Notes: a model not told the origin generated them from the letters alone. 36,639 nt of DNA from Myxococcales bacterium (GCA_013297655.1 JAAFHV010000065.1:1-36639); one strand, 5' to 3'; positions 16,959 through 26,360 are shown, counted from the stretch's first letter. Program-made: numbers and translations.

Positions 16959-18446
16959 GTGGACACCTTCGCGCTCCCCAACGCACCCGGACCTCGCCCC
17001 TATCCGATCGTCGGCATTCTCGGCAATGCGGTCCGCTGGATGCACGACCCCATCGCTCGCACCGGCGAGCTCTTCGCGCGCTACGGAAATGTGGTGTCGA
17101 TCGCGAAGGGCCCGATACGGATCGCGAACCCGGGACCTATCGACGCGTTCCCCGCGCTCGCGGGGGCGAAAGGCGCCGGCGTGGTGTGCGTGAACGGCGC
17201 CGAGCTCAATCGCCAGGTGCTGACCGATCACGAGCGCTACTTCATGATCGCCCTCACCGGTCGCCTCTACCCGCCGAGCCCTACCCCGAGCGATAGGCAG
17301 CGTCCCGTCACCCGCACGATGACAGGGCTCTTCCACGTGAACAGCCGCGAGCACAAAAAGCATCGCCGTTTGCTCATGCCAGCCTTCGCGAAGACTCGAA
17401 TCGATGCCTATCGCGACGACATGGTCCGCATCGCGAACGACGTGCTCGACGCGTATCGCCCTGGCCAAACCCGCGACGTGCACGAGGACATGACGGAGAT
17501 CACGCTTCGCATCGCGACGGCGACCCTCTTCGGTGAGGACGAGGGCTCGCGCGGGACCCGCCTCGCGCGGCGGATGCAAGAATGGCTCAGTACCCTCATG
17601 TCGCCCGGAATGCTCTTCACGCACGACGTGCGGCCGCTTCCGTACTGGCGGTTCTTGAACCTCACCCACGAGATCGATCGCGAGACCGCGGCGATCCTTC
17701 GCGACCGGCGAAAGCGACCGGAGGGTGCCGACATGCTCTCGATGCTGCTCTCCGCGCGCGACGAGGACGGGAGCGCGCTCGACGAGGACGAGCTCGTGGG
17801 GCACGCCGGTGTCATCTTCGCCGCCGGCCACGAGACCAGCACGAACGCCCTCGCGTGGACGCTGCTGCTCTTGTCGCAACACCCCGACGTCATGCGCGAT
17901 CTCGACGACGAGCTCGCGACCCTCGGTGGCGCCGCGCCGACGGTCGAGGACCTCGCGAAGATGCCGTTCCTGGAGGCGGTCGTGAAGGAGAGTATGCGCC
18001 TCTTGCCGCCCGTTCCGCTCCACCCGCGCATCGTCGCGAAGGACTCGGAGCTCGGCGGATACACCCTCCCCGCCGGGAGCGAGGTCATCCTCTCCATCTT
18101 TCACATGCATCACGACCCGGCTGTATTTACCGAGCCGCGGCGGTTCTTGCCGCGCCGCTGGGAGACGATCAAGCCCACCGTCTACGAGTACAACCCGTTC
18201 AGCGCCGGCCCTCGCATGTGCATCGGCGCCGCGTTCGCGATGATGGAAATCAAGCTCGTGCTCGCGATGGTGCTCTCGCGTTTTCGTCTCGAGCTACCGC
18301 GCGAGAGCCGCGTCGATCACCGCGTCGCGATCACGATGGCCCCCCACCGCGGGCTCGAGATGATCGTGCGGAGCCGCGGCGAGGCCCCCGCGCGCGCGAA
18401 CGGCTTCCGCGGGAAGGCGCGCACGCTCGCCGACTGGCCTGCGTGA
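16959..18446 (+). CDS. Cytochrome P450
   Basis: The 495-residue protein has all P450 signatures: the I-helix AGHETS at 289-294, ExxR as Glu344 and Arg347, and the heme loop FSAGPRMCIG with Cys421 as thiolate ligand. Length and motifs resemble the longer, CYP4/CYP102-like bacterial class more than small class I enzymes. There is no membrane anchor. It hydroxylates or epoxidises an organic substrate using O2 and electrons from a reductase, but no ferredoxin or reductase gene is near, so redox partners must lie elsewhere. The start is GTG at 16959 by best fit to the N-terminal proline-rich segment. Substrate unknown. Confidence 0.93.
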   Translation: MDTFALPNAPGPRPYPIVGILGNAVRWMHDPIARTGELFARYGNVVSIAKGPIRIANPGPIDAFPALAGAKGAGVVCVNGAELNRQVLTDHERYFMIALTGRLYPPSPTPSDRQRPVTRTMTGLFHVNSREHKKHRRLLMPAFAKTRIDAYRDDMVRIANDVLDAYRPGQTRDVHEDMTEITLRIATATLFGEDEGSRGTRLARRMQEWLSTLMSPGMLFTHDVRPLPYWRFLNLTHEIDRETAAILRDRRKRPEGADMLSMLLSARDEDGSALDEDELVGHAGVIFAAGHETSTNALAWTLLLLSQHPDVMRDLDDELATLGGAAPTVEDLAKMPFLEAVVKESMRLLPPVPLHPRIVAKDSELGGYTLPAGSEVILSIFHMHHDPAVFTEPRRFLPRRWETIKPTVYEYNPFSAGPRMCIGAAFAMMEIKLVLAMVLSRFRLELPRESRVDHRVAITMAPHRGLEMIVRSRGEAPARANGFRGKARTLADWPA

Positions 18447-18483
18447 CGGACACACCCGCGAGTCGTGTGCGATCGGCATGATT

Positions 18484-18522
18484 CGCGTTCGAGAGAGCTC
18501 CACGCCGCTCCCTCGAATCGCG
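18484..18522. terminator. Bulged hairpin between convergent P450 and kinase genes
   Basis: CGCGTTCGAG pairs with CTCGAA(T)CGCG with a single-base bulge and an 18-base loop. It lies midway between the P450 stop and the kinase stop. It is a modest terminator candidate without a T-tract. Confidence 0.3.
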
Positions 18523-18542
18523 TGCGGTCTACACGGTTCGGT

Positions 18543-20639
18543 CTACTTGCGGCGTGGCTCGCGCGCGCGATGCACGAGGGTCGCGTCGTCGACCGGGAGA
18601 TCGCCGTACTCGTCCTCGATGCGCTTGCGGAGGGCTTCCATGCGGTCGGCCGGGGGCGGCGGATACGTGTCGCCCGCGTTCATCGGGGCGTCGTCGTTCG
18701 TGTCGCCTTCCCACTCCGGGGGCGCGGTCGTGACGGTGGTCTCGGCGTCCCAGTCCGAAATTTCGGTGGGGTGGCTCGACTGCGGCCCGAGCCCGCCAGC
18801 CAGGAAATCACCGAGGATCTCTTCGCGCGAGATCACGTAGGTGGGGGCATCGGAGAAGTCGTGCGCCTCCACTTTTCGTGGCGCGGGCATCGGCTCGGTC
18901 TTGCGCGCGATCGGGGCGGGCGGGGCGGGCTCGAATTTGCGAGCGATCGACGGCGCGGCCTCGGGCTTGCGCTGCACGAGCGGCTCCGGCTTTCGTGGCT
19001 CCACCGCGTCGAGGCGACGTGGCGCCGGTCGCTGCGGCGTGACCGGGTGCGGGCGCACGTGCTGGCTCGGCGTGCCTTCGTTGCTCGGGCTCGTATCGAA
19101 CAGCTTCGGGAGATCTTCGGTGCTCGGCGCAGCAGGCACGTGCTGAGCGTGCGAGCCGTGCGGAGGTCGCGCTCCTGCCACTGGCGCGCGCATCTTCTCT
19201 TCGTGAGAGGGGGGCACCGGCGGCGGAGCGGCCTTCGCCTGGGGGGCTGGCATCGGCGGCGGCGCGTTCATGCGCACGGTGTGGCGACGGATCGCGTTGG
19301 CGCCGGAGGGGAAAGGTGAAGCCACCATCGGCCCTGGCATCTGCGTGCCGGGAGCCACTCGCGGGGGCGCGCCCGCCGCGGGTCGCACGTGCGGGAACGG
19401 CGCAGACGGCGCCGCCGGCGGGGCGGGGGGAGATGCGTGCGGTGCATGACCCGCTTGTTGCCCATGAGCTGCGTGCGCGGGCTGCGGTGCCGGTTGCGTG
19501 TAAGGTGCAGGGGCTTGCGGGGCGCGCTCTGGGGCGGCCTCTTGGCGGCGCGCGCTGGAGGGCTCGTGGCTGCCGCCGAGCTGCTTGCCCACGTGCTGCA
19601 GATCGCGCCGGAGCGCGGCGGCGGTGGGGTAACGGTCGTCGCGCGCGCGCGCCATCGCGCGGCGCATGATGGCCTCGAACGGAGCCGGCAAGTCGGGCCG
19701 AAGATCACGCGCGGGCCGCGGATTTTCGGTGAGGATCTGCAAGAGCAGCGCGTTGTAGTTCGGCGCGAGGAACGGCCTTCGCCCCGTGAGGCACTCGTAG
19801 AGCATGACGCCGCACGCGTAGACGTCGACCCGCGCATCGAGGTTGCGCTCGCCGCGCGCCTGCTCTGGCGACATGTAATACGGCGTGCCCATCACCATGC
19901 CGGTGCGGGTGAGATCGAGCGGCTCTTCCACGCCGCCGGCCATGCCCTTCGACACGCCGAAGTCCAAGATCTTCGCGACCGGATCGGCGTTCGTGCGACG
20001 CGAGAGGAAGATGTTCTCGGGCTTGATGTCCCGATGCATGATCCCTTTTTCGTGCGCGGCCATGAGCCCGGCGAGCACCTGCGAGAGCACCTCCACCGCC
20101 TCGAGGAACGGGAGCCCCCCGGACTTGCGGATGCGATCGGCGAGGGTCTGGCCGTGGAGGCGCTCCATCACGAGGTACGGGCAGCCGTCCTCGAGCCAGC
20201 CCATGTCGTAGACTTCGCAGATGTTCGGGTGACCGATGCCGCCCGCCGCGCGCGCCTCCATTTGGAAGCGCTTCACGGTGTTCTTCTTTTTGGCCTGGAC
20301 CGGGTTCAGGACCTTCACCGCGACGGGCCGCTCGAGGCCGAGGTGCTCCGCCTCGTAGACCACGCCCATCCCGCCCGAGCCCAAGATGGAGATGATGCGG
20401 TAGCGGTTTCCAAGTACCTGGCCGATGAGCGGCGCTTCGTCTTCGGTCATCGGCTCGATGTTCGCGGGGCTGCTCGAGGTGAACGCGCGAGGAGGGGAGC
20501 TGCCTCGCGATTTGCGCGGCGGCTCGGACGCGGGACGACGGCCCTCGACGCGCATTCGTTTGCCCGTGGTGGGACAAACGAGCGCTTGCGCGTCGTGCGG
20601 TGTTCCGCAGTGCGGGCAGCGAACGAACCTTTGACTCAT
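18543..20639 (-). CDS. Ser/Thr protein kinase with N-terminal Cys motif and Pro-rich tail
   Basis: From the ATG at 20639, preceded by GGGAG, the product is 698 residues. A Cys motif (Cys8, Cys11, Cys22) precedes a short disordered linker. The kinase domain spans about 77-345, with GSGGMGVVYEA, Lys109, HRDIKPEN (Asp204) and DFG at Asp226, so it should be active. The remaining 350 residues are rich in Pro, Ala, His and Arg and look disordered, ending in a short charged region. No membrane helix is evident, in contrast to the kinase at 6429-8327. This suggests a soluble kinase whose tail recruits partners. The frame extends to 20762 but without a ribosome site. It is divergent from comEC. Confidence 0.9.
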   Translation of the reverse strand: MSQRFVRCPHCGTPHDAQALVCPTTGKRMRVEGRRPASEPPRKSRGSSPPRAFTSSSPANIEPMTEDEAPLIGQVLGNRYRIISILGSGGMGVVYEAEHLGLERPVAVKVLNPVQAKKKNTVKRFQMEARAAGGIGHPNICEVYDMGWLEDGCPYLVMERLHGQTLADRIRKSGGLPFLEAVEVLSQVLAGLMAAHEKGIMHRDIKPENIFLSRRTNADPVAKILDFGVSKGMAGGVEEPLDLTRTGMVMGTPYYMSPEQARGERNLDARVDVYACGVMLYECLTGRRPFLAPNYNALLLQILTENPRPARDLRPDLPAPFEAIMRRAMARARDDRYPTAAALRRDLQHVGKQLGGSHEPSSARRQEAAPERAPQAPAPYTQPAPQPAHAAHGQQAGHAPHASPPAPPAAPSAPFPHVRPAAGAPPRVAPGTQMPGPMVASPFPSGANAIRRHTVRMNAPPPMPAPQAKAAPPPVPPSHEEKMRAPVAGARPPHGSHAQHVPAAPSTEDLPKLFDTSPSNEGTPSQHVRPHPVTPQRPAPRRLDAVEPRKPEPLVQRKPEAAPSIARKFEPAPPAPIARKTEPMPAPRKVEAHDFSDAPTYVISREEILGDFLAGGLGPQSSHPTEISDWDAETTVTTAPPEWEGDTNDDAPMNAGDTYPPPPADRMEALRKRIEDEYGDLPVDDATLVHRAREPRRK

Positions 20640-20711
20640 CGAGCTCCCACGGACCTCACCACGGTCGACCGAGCGTAGGCGATTTTCGACGTGAACAGAA
20701 GGCTCGTAACC

Positions 20712-20744
20712 GTCCCCGGACGCCCCAAAAAGTGTCCCCGGACG
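20712..20744. promoter_or_regulatory. Two direct repeats in the kinase/comEC divergent promoter region
   Basis: GTCCCCGGACG occurs at 20712-20722 and again at 20734-20744, with starts 22 bases apart, close to two helical turns. Each copy is itself partly palindromic (GTCC-GGAC arms). Such phased copies are typical of operators bound cooperatively on one DNA face. They lie between the divergent kinase and comEC genes. Confidence 0.45.
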
Positions 20745-20835
20745 GGCCCCGGAGGCTCGCATCCCGGATTCTCAGGAAAGTTCCAGGGGTTCGCGCGGGG
20801 GTGGCTTTGGCACGTCGTTCGCGAAGGGGCGCTCG

Positions 20836-23301
20836 ATGGACGGCGTGTTCCTGGTCGCGGCGGCGTTGGCGGGGGGCGGGCTCGTGCTCGGCTCGGCTTC
20901 GGCGTGGTCCTCGGGCGCCCTCGTCGCCGTCGCGGTGCTCGCGCTCGCCGTCGCGCTCCTCACGCGTCGGGGCGCGTACGCGATCGTGGTGCTCGCGCTC
21001 GTCGCGTTCGCCGTCGGCTCTTGCCGCTCGACCTCGCTCGTCGCCGCCCACGAAGCGCACACACGCGACGTGCCCCACGCGCGCGAAGGCAAGCCGCGCC
21101 TCCTCCCGTGCGAAGGCGAGGGCGACGTCGACGCGTCACCGACGAAACGAGGCGCGTCCGTGCGCCTCTCCCTCGCGCGCGTGACCCTCTCTTGTGACGC
21201 CACTGCGCTCGAGGAAAATAGCCCTTTTCGCGATCCGAAGGTCGTCTTCGGGCGCGTCTCGATCTTCGCCGATCCGGACGTCGCGATCGGGCTCGGGCGA
21301 GGAGACCACGTGACGTTCGTGGCCGCGCTCGCGCCTCCACAAACGTTCGCCGTCGACGAGCTCGGGGACGATCGATCGGCGTCTGCGCGCTCGGGGGTCG
21401 TGCTCTCCGGAGGCGCGGCCGACGTGCTCGTGATCCGTCGCGGTCGTGGGATCCCTCACGTCGTCGACGCCGTCCGTGCCCACGTGCGCGCCCGCATCGA
21501 AGCGACGTTTCCACCCCGCGCGGTCGGCCTCGCGCGTGCCCTCGTGCTCGGCGAGTCGGACCTCGAAGAAGACGACGCGCGCGCCTTCCGTGAGAGCGGG
21601 TTGTCGCACCTCCTCGCGGTCTCCGGCATGCACCTCGTGGTCGCGGTGAACGGCCTCGTCGTCCTCTGGACGGCCATCTTCGCGCGCGTTCGAGGCCTCG
21701 CGATCCGGGTCGTTCCGCGGCGCGCGGCGTCGCTATTTGGTCTCGTATTCTGTTGGATTTATTGCGATTTTTCGGGGTCGAGCGGCTCCGCGGTGCGGGC
21801 GGCGTGCATGCTCTCGGTGCAGCTCTTGGCGGTGGCGCTCGGTCGTCGCGCGAAGGCGCTGCGCACCCTCGGGTGGTCGGTGATGCTCGTCGCGCTCGTC
21901 GATCCCTTGTGCATCCACGACGTCTCGTTCCTCTTGTCGGCGGGGGCGACGCTGGGCCTCGTCGCCCTCGGGAAGCCGCTCTCGACCGCGCTCGGATCGC
22001 GCGGACCGAAGCTCGTGCGCGCGGCGGGGGTGAGCTTAGGGACCACGCTCGCGGCGACCGTTCCTTGCGCGCCGCTGCTCCTTCGCATGGGGCCCGCGCT
22101 CTCTCTCGGTGGCCTCGTCGCGAACCTGATCGCGGTCCCCGTCGGCGAGCTCGCGGCGCTCCCGATATGCCTCGGACACACGTTGCTCGCGCCGTTTCCG
22201 CAGGCAGAAAAAGGGGCCGCGCTCGCGGGCGGGGGCGCGCTCCTCCTCGTCGATGGGATGGCGCACGTCACGTGGAAGAGCCGCCTCGGGCGCCTCCCGA
22301 TGCCTCGTCCGACCGACACGCAGCTCGGGCTCGTGGCCGCGCTGTGGCTCGTGGTCGGCCTCGGTCGCGGGGAGACGTCGCGCTTCGCGAGCCGCGCGCG
22401 GTGGGCTCTCGTGGCCGGGCTCGGGGTGGGGCTCGTGCTCTCCGAGGCGCACGCGCGGCACGAGGGCAAGCCGCGCGGCGTGCTCCGCGTCACGTTCCTC
22501 GACGTGGGCCAAGGTGACGCTGCGATCGTGGATTTACCGGATGGCGAGGCGATCCTGATCGACGCGGGAGGTCTCGTCGGGAGCGCGACGAACCCGGGCG
22601 AGCGAGTCGTCGCGCCGGTGCTTCGTGCGCGCCGTCGCGACGCGCTTCGTGCCGTGATCGTGTCCCATCCGCACCCCGATCATTTCCTCGGCCTCGCGCC
22701 GGGCCTCGAAGGGATTCGGGTCGACGAGGTGTGGGACACAGGGGAGATCGACGGCGTCGACGACACGAGCGGGCGCGCGTTCGGCCCTGCGGTGTACCAA
22801 GCGACGCTCCGTGATCTCGCCGCGCGGGGAGCGCGTGTTCGTCGCCCCGGCGAGCTCTGTGGGCGCCATGACATTTCGGGTGCGATCGTGGAGGTCCTCG
22901 CGCCGTGTCCTTCGTTTTCCCCCGATCGCGGCACGAACGACAACTCGCTTGTCGTGCGGATCACGTACGGCGAGACGCGTGTTCTCTTCGTCGGCGACGC
23001 GGAGCACGGCACCGAGGCCGATCTCGTCCGCACCCGCCGCGAATTTCTCGGCGCCGACGTGCTCAAGGTCGGCCACCACGGGAGCCGCAGCTCGTCGACC
23101 CCCGCGTTCCTCGACGCGGTCGCGCCCAAGATCGCCGTCGTCTCGTGCGGGATCCGGAACCGCTACGGGCACCCCCACCCCGAGACGCTGCGAACCTTCG
23201 GATCGCGCGAGAAAACAAGGCTCGTTCGCACCGACACGATGGGCACGACCGTGGTCACGAGCGACGGCCACGCGGTCCGTGTTCGAAGCGCGCGCGACTA
23301 A
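20836..23301 (+). CDS. comEC: ComEC/Rec2 DNA uptake channel
   Basis: The 821-residue membrane protein has the full ComEC layout. N-terminal membrane helices flank a periplasmic OB-like domain (about 60-220). The Competence domain begins with LARALVLGESDLEEDDARAF and the hallmark SGLSHLLAVSGMHLVV near 255-270, followed by many membrane helices to about 540. The C-terminal metallo-beta-lactamase domain has LDVGQGDA near 555 and a Zn-binding HPHPDH near 615. ComEC moves one strand of incoming DNA across the inner membrane during natural transformation, and the lactamase-like domain is thought to degrade the other strand. GAAGGGG precedes the ATG by six bases. No other competence gene is nearby. 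Confidence 0.92.
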   Translation: MDGVFLVAAALAGGGLVLGSASAWSSGALVAVAVLALAVALLTRRGAYAIVVLALVAFAVGSCRSTSLVAAHEAHTRDVPHAREGKPRLLPCEGEGDVDASPTKRGASVRLSLARVTLSCDATALEENSPFRDPKVVFGRVSIFADPDVAIGLGRGDHVTFVAALAPPQTFAVDELGDDRSASARSGVVLSGGAADVLVIRRGRGIPHVVDAVRAHVRARIEATFPPRAVGLARALVLGESDLEEDDARAFRESGLSHLLAVSGMHLVVAVNGLVVLWTAIFARVRGLAIRVVPRRAASLFGLVFCWIYCDFSGSSGSAVRAACMLSVQLLAVALGRRAKALRTLGWSVMLVALVDPLCIHDVSFLLSAGATLGLVALGKPLSTALGSRGPKLVRAAGVSLGTTLAATVPCAPLLLRMGPALSLGGLVANLIAVPVGELAALPICLGHTLLAPFPQAEKGAALAGGGALLLVDGMAHVTWKSRLGRLPMPRPTDTQLGLVAALWLVVGLGRGETSRFASRARWALVAGLGVGLVLSEAHARHEGKPRGVLRVTFLDVGQGDAAIVDLPDGEAILIDAGGLVGSATNPGERVVAPVLRARRRDALRAVIVSHPHPDHFLGLAPGLEGIRVDEVWDTGEIDGVDDTSGRAFGPAVYQATLRDLAARGARVRRPGELCGRHDISGAIVEVLAPCPSFSPDRGTNDNSLVVRITYGETRVLFVGDAEHGTEADLVRTRREFLGADVLKVGHHGSRSSSTPAFLDAVAPKIAVVSCGIRNRYGHPHPETLRTFGSREKTRLVRTDTMGTTVVTSDGHAVRVRSARD

Positions 23302-23329
23302 ACGAGCCAGCCGTCGGTCGCCGCAGCGT

Positions 23330-23354
23330 GCCGTTTCGGCGCTCGGGAAACGGC
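23330..23354 (+). terminator. Hairpin after comEC
   Basis: GCCGTTTC and GAAACGGC form a perfect 8-bp stem with a 9-base loop, starting 29 bases after the comEC stop and about 90 bases before the adenosine deaminase start. A run of mixed pyrimidines follows rather than a T-tract. Confidence 0.42.
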
Positions 23355-23446
23355 TGCTACCTGGTTCTACGTTCAGGCTCGAGAGCGACGAACGATGCAC
23401 GTGACGGAGACCGATCGCAGCCGAGGTGTTGTGCTAGTGGTCCGCC

Positions 23447-24565
23447 ATGACGAAGCACCTCACCCTCGAGCTCATCGAGAAGCTCCCGAAGACGGACCTC
23501 CACGTTCACCTCGACGGCTCGCTTCGCCTCACGACGATCCTCGATTTGGCGGACAAGCAGCGGATCGAGCTCCCCGCCCACGACGAGGACGGCCTGAAAA
23601 AGGCGATGAACCTCGGCAAAAACTGCGGTTCGCTCGTCGAGTACCTGAAGGCGTTCGACGTCACCCTCCGCGTGATGCAAACGGCAGACGCGCTCACCCG
23701 CATCGCCTACGAGCTCGCCGAGGACGCCGCAAAAGAAGGTGTACGCTACATGGAGGTGCGCTACGCCCCCATGCTCCACACCCAGCGTGGGCTCAAGCTC
23801 ACCGCCGTCGTCGAGGCGGTCCTCGAGGGGCTCCGCGCGGCGCAAGAGCGCTTCGGCATCGAGTCCGCGGTCATCATTTGCGGCATCCGCAACGTGTCGC
23901 CAGAGAGCTCGCTCGAGATGGCGGAGCTCGCGGTCGCCTACAAGGGCCGCGGCGTGGTCGGCTTCGATCTCGCGGGCGCCGAGTACGACAACCCCGCCAA
24001 GCACCACCGGCAAGCGTTCCAGCTCGTCCGCGACAACAACATCAACGTCACGATCCACGCCGGCGAGGCCTACGGCCCCGAGTCGATCGCGCAGGCGATC
24101 CACGTCTGCGGCGCGCACCGCATCGGTCACGGGTGCCGCCTCCGCGAGAACGGCGATCTGCTCCACTACGTGAACGACCACCGCATCGCGCTCGAGTGCT
24201 GCCCTTCGTCGAACGTGCAGACCGGCGCGATCCGCGATCTCGCGAGCCACCCGATCAAGCTCTACAAGGCGCTCGGGCTCCGCGTCACGGTGAACACGGA
24301 CAACCGCCTCGTCACCAACACCACCGTGAGCAAAGAGCTCTGGCTCTGCCACACCCAGCTCGGCTTCACGATCGCCGACCTGAAGGCGGTGGTGCTCTCC
24401 GGCTTCAAGAGCGCGTTCTTGCCCTTCCACGTGAAGCAGCAATACCTCCGCAAGGTGAGCGAGGAGCTCAAGGGCTTCCAGGAAGACGGCTCCATCCTGC
24501 CGCCCGCGCCCTCGAGCCGGCTCATCCCGGACATCTCGAGCTCGGTCGAGGTCGCCAAAGCCTGA
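23447..24565 (+). CDS. add: Adenosine deaminase family protein
   Basis: The 372-residue cytosolic enzyme belongs to the amidohydrolase superfamily, adenosine/AMP deaminase group. The metal-binding HVHLDG contains His19 and His21. The substrate motif is VTIHAGEAYGPE, with metal His and catalytic Glu. A RIGHG segment supplies the base-positioning His, and VNTDNRL carries the metal Asp. It should convert adenosine or deoxyadenosine to inosine for purine salvage. Close relatives deaminate 6-aminodeoxyfutalosine (menaquinone synthesis) or other purines, and sequence alone does not exclude this. No menaquinone or purine genes flank it. An 11-bp terminator hairpin follows. Confidence 0.9.
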   Translation: MTKHLTLELIEKLPKTDLHVHLDGSLRLTTILDLADKQRIELPAHDEDGLKKAMNLGKNCGSLVEYLKAFDVTLRVMQTADALTRIAYELAEDAAKEGVRYMEVRYAPMLHTQRGLKLTAVVEAVLEGLRAAQERFGIESAVIICGIRNVSPESSLEMAELAVAYKGRGVVGFDLAGAEYDNPAKHHRQAFQLVRDNNINVTIHAGEAYGPESIAQAIHVCGAHRIGHGCRLRENGDLLHYVNDHRIALECCPSSNVQTGAIRDLASHPIKLYKALGLRVTVNTDNRLVTNTTVSKELWLCHTQLGFTIADLKAVVLSGFKSAFLPFHVKQQYLRKVSEELKGFQEDGSILPPAPSSRLIPDISSSVEVAKA

Positions 24566-24604
24566 TCCTCCGTCACGTGCAGAGTGCACGGAGTCACGAA
24601 CACG

Positions 24605-24632
24605 ACGCCGCGATCCTTACCGATCGCGGCGT
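24605..24632. terminator. Strong hairpin terminator between convergent genes
   Basis: ACGCCGCGATC and GATCGCGGCGT make a perfect 11-bp stem around a 6-base loop. It lies between the adenosine deaminase stop (24565) and the end of the convergent lipoprotein gene (24645), so it likely ends both transcripts. Confidence 0.7.
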
Positions 24633-24644
24633 TCGTCGTTCACG

Positions 24645-25235
24645 TCATTGGCAGGTGTTGTAGCCGGGGAGGATCGTCGAGGGGCCGCAGCGGCCTTGCG
24701 CGCCGCAGCTCGCCGCAGGGTTGCTCGGATCGCAAAAGCGCACGTCGGTGCCGGTGCACGAGGTTCGGCAGGTGACGTCGCGGTAGGAGGTGCGCCCGTT
24801 GTCGATCACGCGCTCGCCGCAGCAGATCCGCGCGTTGCCGGGGGCGGTCGCGCAGTCGCCCGCGCTGTCGCACTGGATGATCACGGAGGGGTCCCCGCAG
24901 CCGCCCTTGTCTGGCTTGCAGACGTGGTTGAAGGGGGCACGCTCGCCGTTCGCGCAGCACGTCTGGCCGATCGCGCAGGGGGTGTTTCCGCAGGTGATGC
25001 TGCTCTTCGGCGGGTTCACGATCGCGTCCGGCACGTTCGCGTCGATGGGCTCGATGGCCGCGTCCTCGAGCGGCTCGATCGTGCTCGAGTCCGGCGTGTC
25101 CACGCTCGTGTCGGCTCGGGCGGTGCCGCCGTCGGTCGCGCCTTCGGTAGAGAACAGCTCGGAGGGGGTCGCGCCGCCGCAGGCAGCGAGGACAGCAGAC
25201 GCGAAACAGGAAGCAAAGACGAAGTGGGTACGCAT
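24645..25235 (-). CDS. Cys-rich lipoprotein of unknown function
   Basis: The 196-residue protein has a clear lipoprotein signal (AVLAACGG, Cys19). An Asp/Ser/Thr/Glu-rich linker of about 50 residues follows, then a globular region with about 14 cysteines, many in closely spaced pairs (for example QTCCANG and ICCGE). Such disulfide-rich lipoproteins with acidic linkers are abundant in Polyangiales and remain uncharacterised. The linker would hold the Cys-rich head away from the membrane. The gene is divergent from the HD-domain gene. A distantly similar arrangement occurs in the lipoprotein at 28827-29387. Confidence 0.8.
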   Translation of the reverse strand: MRTHFVFASCFASAVLAACGGATPSELFSTEGATDGGTARADTSVDTPDSSTIEPLEDAAIEPIDANVPDAIVNPPKSSITCGNTPCAIGQTCCANGERAPFNHVCKPDKGGCGDPSVIIQCDSAGDCATAPGNARICCGERVIDNGRTSYRDVTCRTSCTGTDVRFCDPSNPAASCGAQGRCGPSTILPGYNTCQ

Positions 25236-25336
25236 GGGCTGCGTAGTTTCTGGCAGGTTCTCCTCTCAGGGCAAGGCGAGATGTCTCGTGTCGATTGCCG
25301 AAACGCGTCCCTTGCACTACACACGCCCACCCCGTC

Positions 25337-26299
25337 ATGTCCTCCGACGATGCCCTGAAATCACCGCAGTCCAGCGGGCCCGCCCTCACTCTCGATGCCG
25401 CGATGGACGCGCTCGAGCAAGCGGCGGTGTGCGCCGAGCGTGGTGTTCGCGTGGGCGAGATCCTCGTGTGCGACGCGGAGTCGTTGCGCGCGGCGGCGAA
25501 GCTCGATCGCCTCGCGGTGCGCTCGCGTCTCGATCGTGTGATCATGGGTCAAGATCCGGAGCTCGGGCTCGACGTGCTGTTCGAGAACGGCACCCTCGAG
25601 AGCATCTTCCCCGAGGTGCACGCCATGATCGGCTTCGGTGACGGCGAGTGGCGCCACAAGGACGTGTGGAAGCACACGAAGCAGGTGGTCCGCCAGGCGG
25701 TGCCGCGGCTCGAGGTTCGCTGGGCCTCGCTCTTCCACGACATCGGCAAGGTAAAGACGCGCAGCATCAGCCCGGACGGCAAGGTGCACTTCCTCGGTCA
25801 CGCCGAGGTGGGCACCCGCATGTTCGACAAGATGGATCGCAGGCTCGGGCTCTTTACTCCCGAGGCCGCGCTGAAGGACACGGTCCGCTTCCTCGTGCTC
25901 CATCACCTCCGCGCGAACCAGTACGAGGCCGAGTGGACCGACAGCGCGGTGCGCAGGTTCGCGCGCGAGCTCGGCGGTCACCTCGACGATTTGCTCTGCC
26001 TCGCGCGCGCCGACATCACCACCAAGCGCCCCGAAAAGAAGCGCCGTGGCCTCCAGCAGATCGAAGAGCTCGCCGGTCGCATCACCCTCCTCGCCGCGGA
26101 GGACGCCGTAAAGCCGCCGCTGCCCAAGGGCGTCGGCGACATGGTGATGAAGGCCTTCGGGCTCCCGCCGTCGCGCATCGTGGGCGAGATCAAGCAGAAG
26201 CTCGAAGCGGCGGTCGCGGCCGGCGAGATCGAGCCGTACCTCGAGAGCGAGGCCTACGTCGCGTTCGTCACGAAGGATCGCGCCCGCTTCGGGATCTGA
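25337..26299 (+). CDS. HD-domain protein resembling the C-terminal half of CCA-adding enzyme
   Basis: From the ATG at 25337 the product is 320 residues. About residues 30-100 resemble the RNA-binding/neck region of bacterial tRNA nucleotidyltransferases (helices ending LESIFPEVHAMIGF). This is followed by an HD phosphohydrolase domain with His107, His113, His134-Asp135 (FHDIGK), and His189-His190. The catalytic nucleotidyltransferase head with its GGxxRD and DxD motifs is absent, and the residues before the neck are too few to hold it. It is therefore not a complete CCA enzyme. A free-standing HD hydrolase acting on RNA ends or nucleotides is the likeliest role. Context gives no further clue. 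Confidence 0.78.
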   Translation: MSSDDALKSPQSSGPALTLDAAMDALEQAAVCAERGVRVGEILVCDAESLRAAAKLDRLAVRSRLDRVIMGQDPELGLDVLFENGTLESIFPEVHAMIGFGDGEWRHKDVWKHTKQVVRQAVPRLEVRWASLFHDIGKVKTRSISPDGKVHFLGHAEVGTRMFDKMDRRLGLFTPEAALKDTVRFLVLHHLRANQYEAEWTDSAVRRFARELGGHLDDLLCLARADITTKRPEKKRRGLQQIEELAGRITLLAAEDAVKPPLPKGVGDMVMKAFGLPPSRIVGEIKQKLEAAVAAGEIEPYLESEAYVAFVTKDRARFGI

Positions 26300-26360
26300 T
26301 CGGGCGCGTGGTCTTCATGCAGAGCGCACGCGCCGGATGCGGGGCGTGGTGAGTGGCGCG

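Noticed and set aside
15906-18113. 735-residue minus-strand open frame opposite the SBBP and P450 genes
   Set aside because: It spans two real genes on the other strand and encodes low-complexity sequence.
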